Counted from the stretch's first letter, positions 54,336 through 63,457 are shown. The stretch: 64,000 bases of DNA from Sphingobacterium sp. PCS056 (GCF_023273895.1 NZ_CP096883.1:3658001-3722000), one strand, 5' to 3'. The notes: generated from the sequence alone by a model not told the origin. Translations and numbers: made by a program.

Positions 54336-55289
54336 ATGTCAAAATCAGTCCTAACCATAACATTAAACCCCTGCATTGATAAAAGCAGTACAGTTAAAGA
54401 GGTTATACCCGAAAAGAAACTACGTTGTGAAGCTCCAAAATATGAGCCCGGTGGAGGAGGTATTAATGTATCGAGAGCATTAAAAAGATTAGGGATAGCG
54501 GCAGATACCATTTTTACATCGGGAGGCAGGACAGGGAAACTTCTTGAAGAGCTTTTACAAAAAGAGGAACTTGATATTTTTCCTTTTCCGGTTGGAAATG
54601 AAACCAGAGAAAACTTTATTGTAGTAGAGGCTTTAAATAACAAGCAATTCAGGTTCGGTTTTCCAGGATTGTCCATATCTGAAGAAGAACAAATCAATAT
54701 GTTAAGGACGATTGAAAGCATCAATACTTTTCCAGACATTACCATTATAAGCGGTAGCTTACCGGAACAAGTTAAGCCTGAATTTTTAAAGGACATGATT
54801 CAGATCTGTAAGCGCAAAAACAGTAAAGTCATTATAGACACCTCGGGTGAAGCATTGGAAATAGCTGTGAACGAGGGTGTATTTCTTGTGAAGCCGAATA
54901 TTGGAGAGTTAGCAGCTCTTTCAGAAAAAAGCGAACTGACAGAAGCCACCATGGATGAAGCCGCTAATCATTTGATACAAAACGGTAAAGCGGAAATCAT
55001 AGTTGTTTCTTTAGGTGCTAAAGGTGCTGTACTGTATTCTAAAAAAGGAAAGATACAACAGTCTGCTCCCCCTGTACAAGTCAGGAGTACTGTCGGAGCA
55101 GGAGATAGTATGGTCGCAGGTATGGTTTCTGTTTTGGTCAATGAGGGAAATGAGGAAGAGCTATTGCGTATGGGCATTGCTTGTGGTACAGCGACCACGA
55201 TGGCAGAAGGAACAGGGCTCTTTTTGAAGGAAGACGTAGATCATCTATATCAACATCTTCCTCAACAGCATCAGGGCAATGGTCAATAA
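54336..55289 (+). CDS. PfkB-family sugar kinase (hexose-phosphate kinase)
   Basis: 317 aa from ATG 54336 (MSKSVLTITLNPCIDKSSTV); a longer frame from 54306 is unlikely. Ribokinase-fold kinase with YEPGGGGINVSRALKRLG (PfkB signature 1) and STVGAGDSMVAGM (signature 2, catalytic Asp). TLNPCIDK is typical of 1-phosphofructokinase, tagatose-6-phosphate kinase and PfkB (6-phosphofructokinase II). It stands alone, so the exact substrate is open. A terminator follows. Confidence 0.88.
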   Translation: MSKSVLTITLNPCIDKSSTVKEVIPEKKLRCEAPKYEPGGGGINVSRALKRLGIAADTIFTSGGRTGKLLEELLQKEELDIFPFPVGNETRENFIVVEALNNKQFRFGFPGLSISEEEQINMLRTIESINTFPDITIISGSLPEQVKPEFLKDMIQICKRKNSKVIIDTSGEALEIAVNEGVFLVKPNIGELAALSEKSELTEATMDEAANHLIQNGKAEIIVVSLGAKGAVLYSKKGKIQQSAPPVQVRSTVGAGDSMVAGMVSVLVNEGNEEELLRMGIACGTATTMAEGTGLFLKEDVDHLYQHLPQQHQGNGQ

Positions 55290-55357
55290 TCAACCGTTAT
55301 GATGGAGATGATTTCTTCTATCACTCAACCATGCTAGTAGACCGATGCTATACCATA

Positions 55358-55394
55358 AAAAAACAGCGCCTTCCTATCGAAGACGCTGTTTTTT
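55358..55394. terminator. Bidirectional terminator between kinase and DUF4468-like genes
   Basis: AAAAAACAGCG (55358-55368) pairs with CGCTGTTTTTT (55384-55394), and the stem continues with CTTC/GAAG around loop CTATC with one mismatch. A- and T-runs at both ends serve converging genes. Confidence 0.88.
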
Positions 55395-55418
55395 ATGCTA
55401 GCTATATTAAACTCATTT

Positions 55419-56015
55419 TTACCAATTGTTGATCGTATTCGATTTATCTATGATCTGTTTTAAGAGAGCATTCAGGTGAGTGTTCAATCCATTGGCGGCA
55501 TCCTCTAAAATCAATTTACCATTTTGGTCATATATTGCGGTGCTATTCTTCTTATCTTCCACCAGATTGAGCATTCTCCAACCACTACGACCCCAATTGC
55601 TCCCATTTTTGGAAGTACGTTCATACCATCTTCTCAGTTCAAAAGTAGGGCTGTTCATCCGGATTTTACCATCTTTAAAAAGAAAGGACAAGGTATACGA
55701 CAGGTCATATTGATAATTTGATTTACCCAGACCCCCACCGCCATGCCTCACAGGAAGCGCTTTTTCTTCATATGCCGTTAGCGTGATGCTTTCACCTTCC
55801 AGCACACTGAGGCCTTTTTGAGGATTGCTGTACAGCGAATTAATGGCATTGAGTACGTTTTTGTACACATCCATTTGTTTGACGTTGGGTACTTCTACTA
55901 CCGCAAAATCATGATTCTCATTGGATACAAAACCCTTGTCCGTGAGCTTAAAATATTGAGCGAAACTCAACTGCGTAAGCAGTACAAGTACGGCCATACT
56001 GAATATTTTTTTCAT
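55419..56015 (-). CDS. Secreted DUF4468-like protein
   Basis: 198 aa from ATG 56015 (MKKIFSMAVLVLLTQLSFAQ), a signal peptide. The alternation of strands, with VYKNVLNAINSLYSNPQKGL then YDLSYTLSFLFKDGKIRMNS, resembles TBP-like-fold DUF4468 proteins that Bacteroidota export. The assignment is by pattern only. Confidence 0.6.
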   Translation of the reverse strand: MKKIFSMAVLVLLTQLSFAQYFKLTDKGFVSNENHDFAVVEVPNVKQMDVYKNVLNAINSLYSNPQKGLSVLEGESITLTAYEEKALPVRHGGGGLGKSNYQYDLSYTLSFLFKDGKIRMNSPTFELRRWYERTSKNGSNWGRSGWRMLNLVEDKKNSTAIYDQNGKLILEDAANGLNTHLNALLKQIIDKSNTINNW

Positions 56016-56164
56016 ATACATCATCTCTAAAAATTTTCAATTCTACCTTTCGTGCTGGATTAATGATGTCAATCATTAAAAATCCAATTGGGATCAACAA
56101 AAATAGAAATATTTGTCATTTGGCAAAAAATTAGTTTCACCTATCCTACCCGATCATGGAAGGA

Positions 56165-56662
56165 TCAGGAGTGAATGTTGTCGTACACCCCTATGGTATG
56201 ACTGATATGAAAAAACAAAAAGATAGCCGATATGAACATAAATGGCCAACGTCTGAATGGTAAATTAAAATAAAACGAATTTCCGATCAGGCCGATTCCC
56301 GCTAACCATAATGCAGGAGTAATGGCAGGGGCAGAAAAACCGACCATGCTGTTGCTCCATGCACTATTGGGCAAGCCAATCAACATGATCCATGATGCAA
56401 AATAGAGCAGCACGCCTACGATGTAGATGTAGAGACCAAGCCTTTGGCCTTTGTTGCTTCTAGAGATATGGAGAGGCATCAAAAATGCCAACAGAAAAAT
56501 CATGATTCTGGAAATCTGTTCCCCATACATGATGGAAGAAGGAATATCTTTTGAAAATACTTCAGGCTGATATGTTTTTGGCAAATGATCCGTCAATAGG
56601 ATATTCCAGATCAGTATCGGTAAAATCAAAATAAAACAGTTCCCAAGATATTTTTTAATCAT
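56165..56662 (-). CDS. Integral membrane protein (165 aa)
   Basis: Five predicted membrane helices: FILILPILIWNILL, ISRIMIFLLAFLMPLHIS, GLYIYIVGVLLYFASWIMLI, ITPALWLAGIGLIGN and FMFISAIFLFFHISHT. Family not recognised. A gene relic ends at its start codon. Confidence 0.68.
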   Translation of the reverse strand: MIKKYLGNCFILILPILIWNILLTDHLPKTYQPEVFSKDIPSSIMYGEQISRIMIFLLAFLMPLHISRSNKGQRLGLYIYIVGVLLYFASWIMLIGLPNSAWSNSMVGFSAPAITPALWLAGIGLIGNSFYFNLPFRRWPFMFISAIFLFFHISHTIGVYDNIHS

Positions 56663-56880
56663 ATGATTTTCGATTACACGTCAAGATAACAGATAATTTA
56701 ATAAAATCCGCATTTATCGAATAGGGCTTGCCATTATTTTCTTTCAGCCAATGTTGCTGCATTTGCTCCTCTAACTTGTTCCTTTCGATCACAGCTACCC
56801 GATTACGACCATCTTCTGGGCAAAAACTAAGCAGACTTTCTCTTCATATATATGCACTAAGTCACTTAAATATAATGCTA
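56655..56880 (-). pseudogene. FecR C-terminal relic
   Basis: Minus-strand reading gives SLLSFCPEDGRNRVAVIERN onward, close to the C-terminal tail of the intact FecR at 59139-60428 (GMLSFCPEDKKNKIAMTERR). Upstream YLSDLVHIYEEK in another frame matches that protein's IKDVGVLLYEER, so a frameshift lies near 56838. No N-terminal FecR sequence is present. Confidence 0.6.
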
Positions 56881-57129
56881 AAAATCCCAAACCTCTGTAT
56901 GCCGCAAGATTAACCAATCTGATCTATAGTCTAGATTGTATGCCCGATTATGCCAAAGCAAGCGCACATCCTGCTATGAAAGGTCTCGATCCAAAGGAAT
57001 ATATGTATGTCGATGGAATCTCCTTTGGCAGGGCTTGCATCAATTTTCATGGAGTCTGGTATTTACGCCGTAGAAATATCTGAACTGGATCAGATTTCAA
57101 TGATGATAACCTGGCACCAAGTATAAAAC
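56881..57129. other. Intergenic stretch with an unrecognised coding-like frame
   Basis: Plus-strand bases 56940-57083 read MPDYAKASAHPAMKGLDPKE then YMYVDGISFGRACINF... and stop. It reads like protein but no family was recognised; open frame continues upstream without a good start. Possibly another relic. Confidence 0.35.
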
Positions 57130-57777
57130 CTAATTACGCATTGGATATGATGGCGCCGGATAATCCCTGTCGACATGCATTTTATTGATCAAAATATCGT
57201 TGATCCGTTGACGTATCCGCCTATCATCGACCGAAATTTTTAGAATTTTGTTGCTATAATAGGTATCGCCTTTAAATTCCTGCTCTATTTTATTGGCAAA
57301 TGTTGGGGTCAGCGACTTATATGAAAATGAAAGTTCAGTTTCGTTTTCTGCTATTTTTTTTATGGCCAGTGTCCAGATAAACCCATATTCAGGAAATAAG
57401 AAGCTTTTTTTTATCGGCACAAACTGCGTTTTTTTGCCTTTTAACTTGTAATTATAGAGCATATAAATACTTGGTTTAGAAACATCTTTTGCTGCCGCCG
57501 CGACCAACTTATTATATTCTTTTTCGTTATCAACAAGAATTTCAGTACTTAAACCTTTCTCCTGGATTTCAAAGATCGCCGTACTATCTGTATGGGCCAG
57601 GGCTTTAATCTCCATATCCTGATCAATATACCAGCCATCCATATCTGGGATAGCCTGTTTTACACGTTCAAAACTTGCTTTTAATTTGGTTGGGAGCAAT
57701 TTACTGGTCACCGTTTGCGCACGCAGACCATCCACTGCAGCGATAAAAAGAAGCATTATACAAAGATATTTTCTCAT
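57130..57777 (-). CDS. Secreted hypothetical protein (215 aa)
   Basis: From ATG 57777 (MRKYLCIMLLFIAAVDGLRA) a signal peptide ends at AQ. The mature part is beta-strand rich with IPDMDGWYIDQDMEIKALAH and ENETELSFSYKSLTPTF. I do not recognise the family. The gene is alone on the minus strand. Confidence 0.68.
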   Translation of the reverse strand: MRKYLCIMLLFIAAVDGLRAQTVTSKLLPTKLKASFERVKQAIPDMDGWYIDQDMEIKALAHTDSTAIFEIQEKGLSTEILVDNEKEYNKLVAAAAKDVSKPSIYMLYNYKLKGKKTQFVPIKKSFLFPEYGFIWTLAIKKIAENETELSFSYKSLTPTFANKIEQEFKGDTYYSNKILKISVDDRRIRQRINDILINKMHVDRDYPAPSYPMRN

Positions 57778-57969
57778 CATGATTATATTCATTTAGCAAT
57801 ACTCAAAACTCCCGTAAATTACACGTTTTATCAGTGGCAACCTATGACCAATTCATATTTGAAGGTCATCATTTACGATTCGTAAGGTATTGGTGTCGCA
57901 TGCGTACGCTTTAACATTGAATTACCCTGCACCCTCGCCTTTTTACAGACCACTGTCCACTAGCTTAGT

Positions 57970-58216
57970 GTCCTATCAAAATCAGTCAATGAAAGAAAAT
58001 AAGGCCCGATCCCCGTTATCTGTTCGTGAAGAGTCTCTGCAAGTTTGTATCTAACATATCCCCATTCTGAATTTTTACAATTTCTACTAATTTCTCAGGA
58101 AGATTATAACCAATTTGCTTCTGCGCTTGCTCCAGAATTTCAGGAGTAAGTTCAGGATGAACATACGATAAATATTTTGGTACACTCCAAATATATTTCA
58201 ATTCACTTTCTGTCAT
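57970..58216 (-). pseudogene. Frameshifted, truncated SUKH (SMI1/KNR4) gene copy
   Basis: Start MTESELKYIWSVPKYLSYVH and LTPEILEQAQKQIGYNLPEK are nearly the same as the intact gene at 30251-31081. At about 58060 one base is missing from a G-run, after which the alternate frame gives YVRYKLAETLHEQITGIGPY then FLSLTDFD. Similarity ends near 57972. The intact domain needs about 150 residues. Confidence 0.85.
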
Positions 58217-58225
58217 CTTGTGTTT

Positions 58226-58666
58226 CTAATCTTGTTTAACATTATTGAGATAATACTCCCGCTTATCAATAGACCCATCAGCGTGGTACACAATGCACTC
58301 CCCATTTTTTCTTCCTTTTTTAAATTCAGCAGTCATCAATAATACTCCATCTGTGTAAATCTCTGTCATGCCCTCCAATTTTCCATCCACGATCTGATTT
58401 CTAATGGAAATATCTCCATTATCATCGTAGATAGTTATCTCTTTGCTGTGATCTTTTCTAAATAGCGTTTTACTTCTAGTCAGACCATTGTCCGTAATCA
58501 ACTGACTGACATGAAAACCATCTTCATAAACTGATGTTACAGCAGAGCCATCATCAGTCAACCAGTAGTAAACTCCAGAATACGGGGTATTGGGATCATC
58601 CTCTCTATAGGTGATTCCGTTCGAGATTATAATTTTAAATGGGCTATTTAAATTTTCTTTAGACAT
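58226..58666 (-). CDS. MORN-repeat (YwqK-like) protein
   Basis: 146 aa of short beta-hairpin repeats: ITIYDDNGDISIRNQIVDGK, LEGMTEIYTDGVLLMTAEFK, RKNGECIVYHADGSIDKREY. This is the MORN/YwqK pattern, a family annotated as antitoxin of the YwqK type. It is 9 bases upstream of the broken SUKH copy on the same strand, an immunity-like pairing. Confidence 0.8.
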   Translation of the reverse strand: MSKENLNSPFKIIISNGITYREDDPNTPYSGVYYWLTDDGSAVTSVYEDGFHVSQLITDNGLTRSKTLFRKDHSKEITIYDDNGDISIRNQIVDGKLEGMTEIYTDGVLLMTAEFKKGRKNGECIVYHADGSIDKREYYLNNVKQD

Positions 58667-58813
58667 CTTTTATTTTTAATAATCCAATACTCCCTACTAT
58701 TAATTTTAATCGTATCCCATTTTTTCCTTACCAACTTTAAAATTAACATATTTTTAGAAAAAGTTAATCGTCAAATTATATCAATACCTATTATTCGTTT
58801 CTTTTGACTATAA

Positions 58814-59146
58814 CTATCCGAAATACTTCCGATGATACTTTTCCTTTTTAAGTTGGTAGTCGTATGGATGCTCTTTGGTAATATGATATCCCTCACAGAA
58901 TTCACAGTGGTACACATATCGCGGAGTTGCAGTTTTAGCACCGAAACCTTTATTTCGATGCTTCCTCCGCACAGGTTTTTCTAGCCATTTCCGAATCCTC
59001 CATTTAAGCCAATGAATAAAGAAGGTCGCTTCAGCAACACCGTTGAATCTTACTTTCCCAGTTGCTCGGCATTTTCGTCTCTCGACCACGTCATTGATCT
59101 CGATACTGTAAAACACACTGTCCACAAACTTTTTATAACTACTCAT
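58814..59146 (-). CDS. Basic Cys-motif protein coupled to FecR (110 aa)
   Basis: The ATG overlaps the FecR stop by 8 bases, so translation is probably coupled. Very basic middle (KWRIRKWLEKPVRRKHRNKG) followed by YHCEFCEGYHITKEHPYD, a CxxCxxxH motif that may bind zinc. Not a known part of ECF/FecR systems in my knowledge. Family unknown. Confidence 0.62.
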   Translation of the reverse strand: MSSYKKFVDSVFYSIEINDVVERRKCRATGKVRFNGVAEATFFIHWLKWRIRKWLEKPVRRKHRNKGFGAKTATPRYVYHCEFCEGYHITKEHPYDYQLKKEKYHRKYFG

Positions 59147-60428
59147 GATGTTTCCTCCTTTCAGTCATTGCTATCTTATTCTTTTTATCTTCTGGGCAGA
59201 AACTGAGCATTCCTCTTTCTTCGTATAAAAGCACACCTACATCTTTGATAGCACTGTAAACCTCTTCTTTAGCACTCTGATAATGTACAGATGTTGTGAT
59301 TAACTTATTCTTCGGAAGACAGTCCCATCGCTTAATTGTAAATCCTTCCCAGCGGCTCATTTCTTCAACAAAAGCACGCAATGGAATATTTTCGTAGGTG
59401 CGGACTTTACGGGTCCACATTTTTGCCATTTCAAAATTCATATCCTCCATACGGAAAAGCGTGTCTTTAGGCACACTGGATTTATCCAACCAGTCGGCCA
59501 TCAGGACCCCAAGATCGCGAGGGCTATGCAGTCTTTTACTTTTCTTAAGACTATACGCGTATAAATTCAACTTTCCATTATTAAGTACGATCTTGGTTGA
59601 TTCTTTTACCGATTTAATCACAAAGTCACTCGAGGTCGAAGTCACTTTACCTTTCACAGTCCCGACAATAAAGGGTTTATCACTGGTTGAAACATAAGCC
59701 TCACCTATCAAATCAATGTAAGCTATGTCCCTTTTCTGTATCGGGTAACGCACCCAGGTCTGTGCATTCATCCTGATACGCGTACCATCTTCAGTCTCCA
59801 GTACACATTGTTGTCTCGCCTCCGTGTAGATCTCCAGATTTGGGATTGTTGGCGCTTCATGATTCCCAGCTCTTCTCTCAATTTTCAACACCCCCTCTTT
59901 GGTCCTGCTGATCAATAAATCCCCTACCTGCTTGATTCTGCCGACATGATCAGGGTAAACTTTAATCCATGTCGATTTACCCACAAGAAGCATACAGGAG
60001 GACTCCTCAGAAGGAATATCTCCATCATTAGCAAAGTGCAGACTGTTGTTTCCAGCTGGAAGGACATACGTAACCTCCTGCCTTAAAGCAAAATAAATTA
60101 GCGTAGCGAGTCCAAAAAATAAAAGGGCAGCCACAGCAACAGCCAAATAAATTATTTCTTCCTTTTGTACTTTAACCACTTTTTCTTTTTCGGCTTTTAA
60201 GGCTTTCGCTTTTTCGATGATCGCATCAACATCTGGTTGCCAATCCTGCAGAATACCTTTGGGCAATTGTCCGCCCAGTCCCCGCAACACCTCTATAACC
60301 ATACGTTCATATCCATCTTCGGTATACCGTATCTTCTCACCCTCCAACAACTTCTCTTCCTCCACAGTTAACTGTTCCAATAACTGCTGTTTGATTAACT
60401 CTTTTATATTGATATCTGTGTGTTCCAT
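59139..60428 (-). CDS. FecR-family anti-sigma factor
   Basis: 429 aa. Cytoplasmic N-terminal part (1-90), one membrane helix at about 93-115 (YLAVAVAALLFFGLATLIYF), then a periplasmic FecR domain (LETEDGTRIRMNAQTWVRYP, DLIGEAYVSTSDKPFIVGTV) and a C-terminal DUF4974-like domain (IPLRAFVEEMSRWEGFTI) ending in FCPEDKK. It holds the ECF sigma encoded just upstream until a TonB-dependent receptor signals. No SusC or transducer gene is visible in the window; the SusD end at the right edge may belong to its locus. Confidence 0.9.
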   Translation of the reverse strand: MEHTDINIKELIKQQLLEQLTVEEEKLLEGEKIRYTEDGYERMVIEVLRGLGGQLPKGILQDWQPDVDAIIEKAKALKAEKEKVVKVQKEEIIYLAVAVAALLFFGLATLIYFALRQEVTYVLPAGNNSLHFANDGDIPSEESSCMLLVGKSTWIKVYPDHVGRIKQVGDLLISRTKEGVLKIERRAGNHEAPTIPNLEIYTEARQQCVLETEDGTRIRMNAQTWVRYPIQKRDIAYIDLIGEAYVSTSDKPFIVGTVKGKVTSTSSDFVIKSVKESTKIVLNNGKLNLYAYSLKKSKRLHSPRDLGVLMADWLDKSSVPKDTLFRMEDMNFEMAKMWTRKVRTYENIPLRAFVEEMSRWEGFTIKRWDCLPKNKLITTSVHYQSAKEEVYSAIKDVGVLLYEERGMLSFCPEDKKNKIAMTERRKHHE

Positions 60429-60466
60429 TGTGTATTGTTCTATTGTATGAATAACTCCATTAACTG

Positions 60467-61000
60467 TTACGACCAGCGCTTTAGTAGCTTCCTGATCTTC
60501 CTATTTGCAGAACTAATCAAGTTCCTGACGTGTTGAGGCGTGAGGTTATGGACATTTTCCAATTCCTTATTATCCATTCCTTCCACTTTAGAGGCTATAA
60601 AAATCTCTTCTTCCCGTGGTGTAAGCCTTCTGGCATGAAACAGCAGCTCATCGAGTGTCTCTTTATAGACCAGATCCGTATCTGCCTGTTCAGAACTGCG
60701 TAGGTCTTCATGATCTTCAATCGGTTCTTTTAGACGTATTCTTTCGGAACGAAGCGTACTAAGTGCCGTATTTCGGGCAATAGCCATTATCCATGCAAAA
60801 GGATCTTCCAATTCTCCTATCTTTTTATGATCCGTCCATATTGCGATCAGTGTAAGCTGAAAAACATCTTTAACGAGTTCATCATCATTCTGTATGCAAC
60901 GGGTTATCTGCTTCAGCAACTGAGGGCCATGTTTATCAATGATAAACCGAAGTCCCCTGTCCGGATCATCCATTAATATTTTAAATGCTTCATTTTCCAT
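60467..61000 (-). CDS. ECF RNA polymerase sigma factor (FecI-like)
   Basis: 177 aa with region 2 (DVFQLTLIAIWTDHKKI, LEDPFAWIMAIARNTALSTL) and region 4 (ARRLTPREEEIFIASKVEGM, LTPQHVRNLISSANRKIRK). Typical size for sigma factors of the FecI type in Bacteroidota. It is 38 bases ahead of FecR. A strong housekeeping-type promoter at 61163-61193 drives it. Confidence 0.92.
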   Translation of the reverse strand: MENEAFKILMDDPDRGLRFIIDKHGPQLLKQITRCIQNDDELVKDVFQLTLIAIWTDHKKIGELEDPFAWIMAIARNTALSTLRSERIRLKEPIEDHEDLRSSEQADTDLVYKETLDELLFHARRLTPREEEIFIASKVEGMDNKELENVHNLTPQHVRNLISSANRKIRKLLKRWS

Positions 61001-61162
61001 GCCTTAGGTTTTATGTCCATTCTTCAACGATCCTTAACTAAAAAAGTGAAATTATAGCACTGACAATCAATTAATTAAAAATTAAATGAAAATGCAGGCA
61101 GTACATTTCCCATAGTTGGGATAGTTATATATAGAAGACAATAAATTTATAAACGGGTAAAA

Positions 61163-61193
61163 CAAAGATACAACACCATTATTAAATAAACAA
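61163..61193 (-). promoter_or_regulatory. Promoter of the ECF sigma/FecR operon
   Basis: TTG (61191-61193) and TATCTTTG (61163-61170) on the minus strand, 20 bases apart, match the primary-sigma consensus exactly. It implies an untranslated leader of about 155 bases. Confidence 0.75.
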
Positions 61194-61296
61194 ATACAAA
61201 TAACTGATTAATAATTAGTTGCAATGATTTGGCGACATGGAATTGAACTGTAGTAACTGAAGGAATTAACAGATTAAAAAGACTAAACTAATCGAT

Positions 61297-61782
61297 ATGA
61301 AAAAGCAAATAATTTATATCAAATCATTAGCTACATCTAGAGCTGGGCATACAATCCTCAAAATTATAAGAATTATCCTGATCGGACTTTGGACATATAC
61401 TGCAGCGATAAAACTTGGCAATATGCCCTATAATATGGATAGCATGCATAAGCAGTTTTTTCCAGCTCCTATAGCGACTTTCTTAGCCTATTTCGTTCCG
61501 GTGCTGGCCATAATTTCCCTTGTTTTTTTAGTATTTAACCTTAAAACTGGACTGCTATTATCAATAGCCTATCTTACTGCTATCATCCTTTTTATTGTAG
61601 TGGTATTATCTGAAATCATAGCCAAAGAAACATGTTCATGTGCCGGTATATTTAAAGAAATGAATTATAAAGGTCATCTTGTTTTTAGTCTGATCATGTG
61701 GACTTTAGCTGTAATTGCATTATATATTTATCAAAAAAATAAAGCGGGTATGCCGAAAACCGCTACCAGAGTAGGCTCATAA
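61297..61782 (+). CDS. MauE/DoxX-type membrane protein
   Basis: 161 aa, four helices, with KETCSCAGIFKEMNYKGHLV, the conserved Cys pair of MauE-like proteins, which help disulfide chemistry in the membrane and are homologous to VKOR/DoxX folds. It is followed 19 bases later by a DUF6520-like gene, a common pairing in this phylum. Confidence 0.82.
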   Translation: MKKQIIYIKSLATSRAGHTILKIIRIILIGLWTYTAAIKLGNMPYNMDSMHKQFFPAPIATFLAYFVPVLAIISLVFLVFNLKTGLLLSIAYLTAIILFIVVVLSEIIAKETCSCAGIFKEMNYKGHLVFSLIMWTLAVIALYIYQKNKAGMPKTATRVGS

Positions 61783-61801
61783 CCAATAAACTATCATCAT
61801 C

Positions 61802-62083
61802 ATGATGAAAACAAAATTTAATTTTTGGAGAGTAATGGCAGCAGCTGCTATTATGTTCTCCGCAGGGGTAGGTTACGCAGACGCAACAGCAATGCAAACT
61901 GCAACACACTACAATGCCACCCCTGCTGATGCAGAAGATCAAACGCCAAATTGGCAACCGATCACTCCGGGAGGAGCAGGAAGTCTGAATTGTACTCTTA
62001 ATGAAGAAAGAGAATGCAAAGCTATCCAAACCTCACCAGGGGTTTTTCAATCAGTTCAAGATGGAGACTATCCAGGTCTTTAG
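61802..62083 (+). CDS. DUF6520-like secreted small protein
   Basis: 93 aa with N-terminal MMKTKFNFWRVMAAAAIMFS and a signal cleavage around GYADA. The mature part is short with two cysteines (SLNCTLNEERECKAIQ), which could form a disulfide aided by the MauE-like protein next door. ATG 61802 or 61805 is the start. Function unknown. Confidence 0.72.
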   Translation: MMKTKFNFWRVMAAAAIMFSAGVGYADATAMQTATHYNATPADAEDQTPNWQPITPGGAGSLNCTLNEERECKAIQTSPGVFQSVQDGDYPGL

Positions 62084-62104
62084 GATGCTTAACTGATTAA
62101 ATTG

Positions 62105-62147
62105 AAAATAGCCTTTACCGGATAAACCTGGTAAAGGCTATTTTTAT
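62105..62147. terminator. Bidirectional terminator, 15-bp stem
   Basis: AAAATAGCCTTTACC (62105-62119) pairs perfectly with GGTAAAGGCTATTTT (62130-62144). T-runs on both sides serve the DUF6520 gene and the converging TlpA gene. Confidence 0.9.
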
Positions 62148-63457
62148 TAACTTTTTTCGATAACCAATCGTTCATGCTCCGCAATTTTTAAGGAAAGCTG
62201 AAGACCATAGGGCAAAAGCACGATATTTAAGTCTTCAATTGAATTTGTTTCATAACAAAATTCAATATCAAATCTTTTTAGAAATCCAGTCTGATCCACA
62301 ATGGGCCATTTTGCGTATCTAAATATAACGGCTTCTAAAGTAGTGCGAAAGCTGCTCATATCACAATTTTTGTTAGAAACACAGTTACCGTTTACTTTAA
62401 ATTCACTTAATCTGGATTTGGAGTCGACTACATAACTTTCTAGATCATTATTGATTTTTTCTAGTACCAGACAACTGTCCCTTGCTACGATTACTTTTGC
62501 AGTAAATTCAGGCACTGCAATTTTCAGATCCTGTTGCATCTTTTCAAAAATATGATCATCTGCTGATACGATTTCATAGCAAAATGTTCTCTTTTCTATG
62601 ATGGGCATTGCCGCCATTCCCGACACATTAAATCGTCTTACTAAAGTATCATTAGAAAGAATATCGACAGCTCCATCATTAATAAATGTCCTCATCTTGC
62701 CGTAGGCCATCTTATACAGTTTTACAATATTGATATTCGTATTGGTGATACGTTTAATATTGCCCAAAGAATCCCATTCTAGAGATGTACCTCCACTATA
62801 GCCCAGTTCTGGAATAAATTTAGTGAATATGGAATAATTAACCACTTTTCCCTTCTGTTCCCTTTGCTGGGGATTATTTAGAAATTGAATCAGCGGAGTT
62901 TTATCTCTGTCATAATCTGCTTTGATCATATCGATCTTTGTTTGGGTAGTTACCTTTTGTCCTACTAGCGCTTTTTTGACCTGCTCCCTCTCGACAGACT
63001 CCGTAATCGCTATAACAGAGCCATTCTTGATCCATACATAGTGAGGTATCGTATTGTGCGGAAAAAGATTTCTCAATAATGTATCACCAAATACTTTAGG
63101 CAGGTTAGGAACAGGAGAACCATTTTTTATCCTGCCTTTAAAAAAAGTCTGCACCTCTTTTTCACCTTGGTAAGTCACTAACATCACTTTCAATTGATCT
63201 TTAAATTCTTGTTGTATACTATCCATTTTAGGTAAAGCGTATAAGCATGGAGCACACCAAGTAGCCCAAAAATCCAATATCAACAATTGATCTTGGCTCA
63301 TTTGATGTAAGGATGCCGAACTATAGTTGGCATCTGTTATACCTTTAATCACCACATCGGGAACTTGCTCTCCAACAGCGATATTCACCAACTGCTTTTG
63401 CGCCATCAAACCGTGACTAAAAAGCAGTACAAAAAGTGCACATAATAAATTTTTCAT
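62147..63457 (-). CDS. TlpA-like thioredoxin-fold protein (436 aa)
   Basis: Signal peptide MKNLLCALFVLLFSHGLMAQ. Residues about 25-165 are a TlpA/ResA domain with FWATWCAPCLYALPKMD (WCxPC). The remaining 270 residues form a C-terminal extension of unknown function with RDSCLVLEKINNDLE. Proteins of this layout occur in Bacteroidota next to SusCD pairs. Periplasmic thiol-disulfide exchange is expected. It is 10 bases after the SusD-type gene. Confidence 0.87.
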   Translation of the reverse strand: MKNLLCALFVLLFSHGLMAQKQLVNIAVGEQVPDVVIKGITDANYSSASLHQMSQDQLLILDFWATWCAPCLYALPKMDSIQQEFKDQLKVMLVTYQGEKEVQTFFKGRIKNGSPVPNLPKVFGDTLLRNLFPHNTIPHYVWIKNGSVIAITESVEREQVKKALVGQKVTTQTKIDMIKADYDRDKTPLIQFLNNPQQREQKGKVVNYSIFTKFIPELGYSGGTSLEWDSLGNIKRITNTNINIVKLYKMAYGKMRTFINDGAVDILSNDTLVRRFNVSGMAAMPIIEKRTFCYEIVSADDHIFEKMQQDLKIAVPEFTAKVIVARDSCLVLEKINNDLESYVVDSKSRLSEFKVNGNCVSNKNCDMSSFRTTLEAVIFRYAKWPIVDQTGFLKRFDIEFCYETNSIEDLNIVLLPYGLQLSLKIAEHERLVIEKS

